Positions 62,079 to 64,000 of a stretch of 64,000 nt of DNA are shown piece by piece. Numbering within the stretch: the stretch's first letter is position 1; the number at the start of each line of letters is the position of its first letter. The translations under genes were made by a program, and so were the position numbers. Origin of the DNA: Embiotoca jacksoni (Eukaryota; Chordata; Actinopteri; Embiotocidae); contig JAKOON010000016.1 in the NCBI GenBank assembly GCA_022577435.1, positions 10,832,276-10,896,275 on the forward strand, in the 5' to 3' direction. Under the pieces are notes generated by a model that worked only from the letters and a program-made list of their open reading frames with translations, ran no database searches and had not been told where the DNA came from.

Positions 62079-63892
62079 TAAAATCAAAACATTTTATGTG
62101 TTAGATATACTTTTTGTTATTTTATCAAATAACTTGAATGGTGATGTGGATTTGCAGTTTTGAAATATTGTTTCATTTTTGTGAATTACTTTGTTTTATG
62201 ACTGCAAACATGAAGAGCCGAGAAGATGGAGTGTGATCCAGTAGAAGACCCCCATGAACCTCAACACTCAGTCACCAAGTCAGCTTCAGCTGCAAGCAAT
62301 AACACAGGTAATATTTTAATTAAGAACACTAACATGGATTTTATGGATTATATTTCATTTGTTCATTTCTGCAATCTCTGCACCACTTTAACATTGACAT
62401 TTTAATGTTTAATCTACTGATGTTGTTTTGTTTGTTTCAGTGATCCCTGAGCTCACGCTTTTGTTAACTGGTGACAGAAATTCCATAGAGATCGGAACAA
62501 AAAACATCTTACTTGACCATGACGAGCAAACAAATGTGGAACAATTTTCAGCCAAACTGTATGATTTGTGTGGTCGGCACATCTCTGTCATTAACATGCT
62601 TGGTCATCCAAACATTGACAGAGTCCCATTAAATCAGGGAATTCATGCCTTTCTCTTACTGGTACCATATGGACAGCACAACAGTCATTACAAATCAAGA
62701 GTGTATTGGTTAGAAAAAACTTTTGGGAGAGGATTTCTCTCTTATGTAATGACAGTTGTAACTCATGAGTCAAATGAAAAATGTGAAGGTGCCCTGGCAG
62801 ACCTGAAAGCTAATAGCAGTTTTGCTGAAAAAAGATACCACACATGTACAAGAACTATGACGGATGAAAAAGAGATCGTATCTCTGTTAGAAAAAATTGA
62901 CGTCATGGTCTCTGAAAACGATCACCAGAGCTACAGTAGACTGATGTGTGTTCAAAATAAAGATCAGAAAGAACACCTGGACCACAACTCCTACAAAGAA
63001 GAAAGAGTTGGGACAGGTGAGATTATAATTTTGTAACTTTTATTTCTAATACATCGAAGCTTTGATGCATTAGAAATGAGGTTATTTCAACCCTTAACCT
63101 TTGGGTTTTCCAAACACAAATCGTTGGAGCTAAATTCCTGGCAAAACTTAACAGACAAAACATATTAAAAAAAAATTCCCTTACGATTCACTAACAAACA
63201 CAATATAGTTAAAACACGTTAAACAAACTAATGCTTTTATTGATAATACAAAAAGTATGAATCAAACAAATACACATCATATTCTAATAGACCGTACTTA
63301 AGAAAGAAATGTACCATGTCTTATATGTATAAAAAAACAAAAACATCTCATGACTTCTGGCACAATTTTACTTTCATCATTGTATTGAGTATCTTCTCAC
63401 AAATGTTTTGAGTAATTTGCCCTCTACAACAGCAGGCGGCGCTGTGACTCAATTTAATGTACTTCTGCCCAGACCCGTGTAAATACATCTCAAATAGTAT
63501 TTTTCTTTTTGGCGTACATTGACAAATGACCTATTTTTTTTTTTATTTCATTAGGACTTGATAAAACCACTAACCACAGATGAACATGAAGCCCAATGAT
63601 GAAAAAAAACCCTATTAATCAGTTAAATACCTTAATTGTTACATACCTCCTGTGGTTCAGCAAACAAAAAGACTAAGATCTTTCAAATTCGTTCATTCTG
63701 GCCTGAAAGGGGTGATATTATGTCTTTGCAAGAAATAAATTTAAGAAAGAAAAGTTAGATATTAATTTTATTTATTGAATATATTGCAAGATTCTCAGTC
63801 AATTTACTGTTATTTTTAAAAAAAACCTGCAGAAGAAGAAATGGAGATTTCAACTGAAGTCACGTCTGGACCATCTGAGACCAAGGGCAAAG
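60421..63892 (+). CDS. GVIN/VLIG-like gene, unit 3, 5' exons only (3' part beyond window)
   Basis: Exons: ~60421-60478 (ATG|GTAAGT), 62226-62307, 62441-63016 and 63833-63892, equivalent in length and phase to unit 2 (82, 576 and 60 nt). The AIG1-like exon differs by few residues: I for M and H for L near the start, YWL for QLL in the middle, M for T near the end. It is open throughout, so the copy may be functional. The exon with the GTP-binding site would begin about 1.9 kb past the window end. Confidence 0.85.
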
Positions 63893-64000
63893 GTAAGATT
63901 TTAATTAAGAATTTGATTGTGCAGCAACACATAACCCAATTATTTTGACCATTTTCTACATTGTTTAACGACTGAAGTGATGAAATAACACGTGTGGAAT

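Larger units (their letters stand above)
58645..64000 (+). repeat. Tandem unit 3 of the GVIN array (cut by the window edge)
   Basis: It begins at CAGCTTGGACAAAACTGCAG (58645, equal to 45315) and remains aligned with unit 2 to the end of the window. Confidence 0.92.

Noticed and set aside
1..64000. Search for CRISPR arrays, prokaryotic operons, phage or plasmid features
   Set aside because: The repeats present are eukaryotic transposons and microsatellites; no spacer-repeat array or bacterial gene organisation exists.

Overview
The window is vertebrate nuclear DNA, almost certainly from a ray-finned (teleost) fish. Genes are split by GT-AG introns, intergenic space is full of Tc1/mariner elements, non-LTR retroposon tails, a tRNA-derived SINE and long (GT)n tracts, and the proteins match vertebrate families. 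There is no prokaryotic or organellar content.

Left part, 1-18.4 kb. The 5' end of a TNRC6 (GW182) family gene runs off the left edge on the minus strand. Next, also on the minus strand, is a complete card10 (CARMA3) gene. I rebuilt 24 coding exons; together they give 3087 nt, an open frame of 1028 codons plus stop, with the order CARD - coiled coil - linker - PDZ - SH3/guanylate-kinase-like. One intron uses a GC donor, and a mariner-type element sits 11 bp beyond one splice donor.

Middle, 18.4-41.2 kb. This is mostly non-coding with transposon debris: a nearly full Tc1 element at 24.7-26.3 kb, a SINE, retroposon tails and a degenerate DDE transposase. It then holds cdc42ep1 (a Cdc42 effector, BORG family) on the plus strand, two coding exons, 365 aa. 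card10 next to cdc42ep1, with a TNRC6 gene beyond, resembles human 22q13.1. A degraded DIRS-type retrotransposon (39.6-41.0 kb) ends about 190 bp before the next block.

Right part, 41.2-64 kb. This is a tandem array of 13.33-kb units, each carrying a very-large-inducible-GTPase (GVIN/VLIG) gene. Unit 1 (41227-45314) has lost 9.24 kb and keeps only an ISRE-bearing upstream segment joined to the last ~370 codons. Unit 2 (45315-58644) is intact and encodes a predicted 1849-aa protein. Unit 3 (58645 onward) is cut by the window edge. In the intact gene an AIG1/GIMAP-like domain without a P-loop is spliced in front of the VLIG exon, and that exon itself holds a degenerate and a canonical P-loop. 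An identical ISRE lies upstream of all three units, which fits interferon induction. The two halves of the window are probably unrelated in function: NF-kB adaptor, Cdc42 effector and miRNA effector genes on the left, and an expanding innate-immune GTPase cluster on the right.
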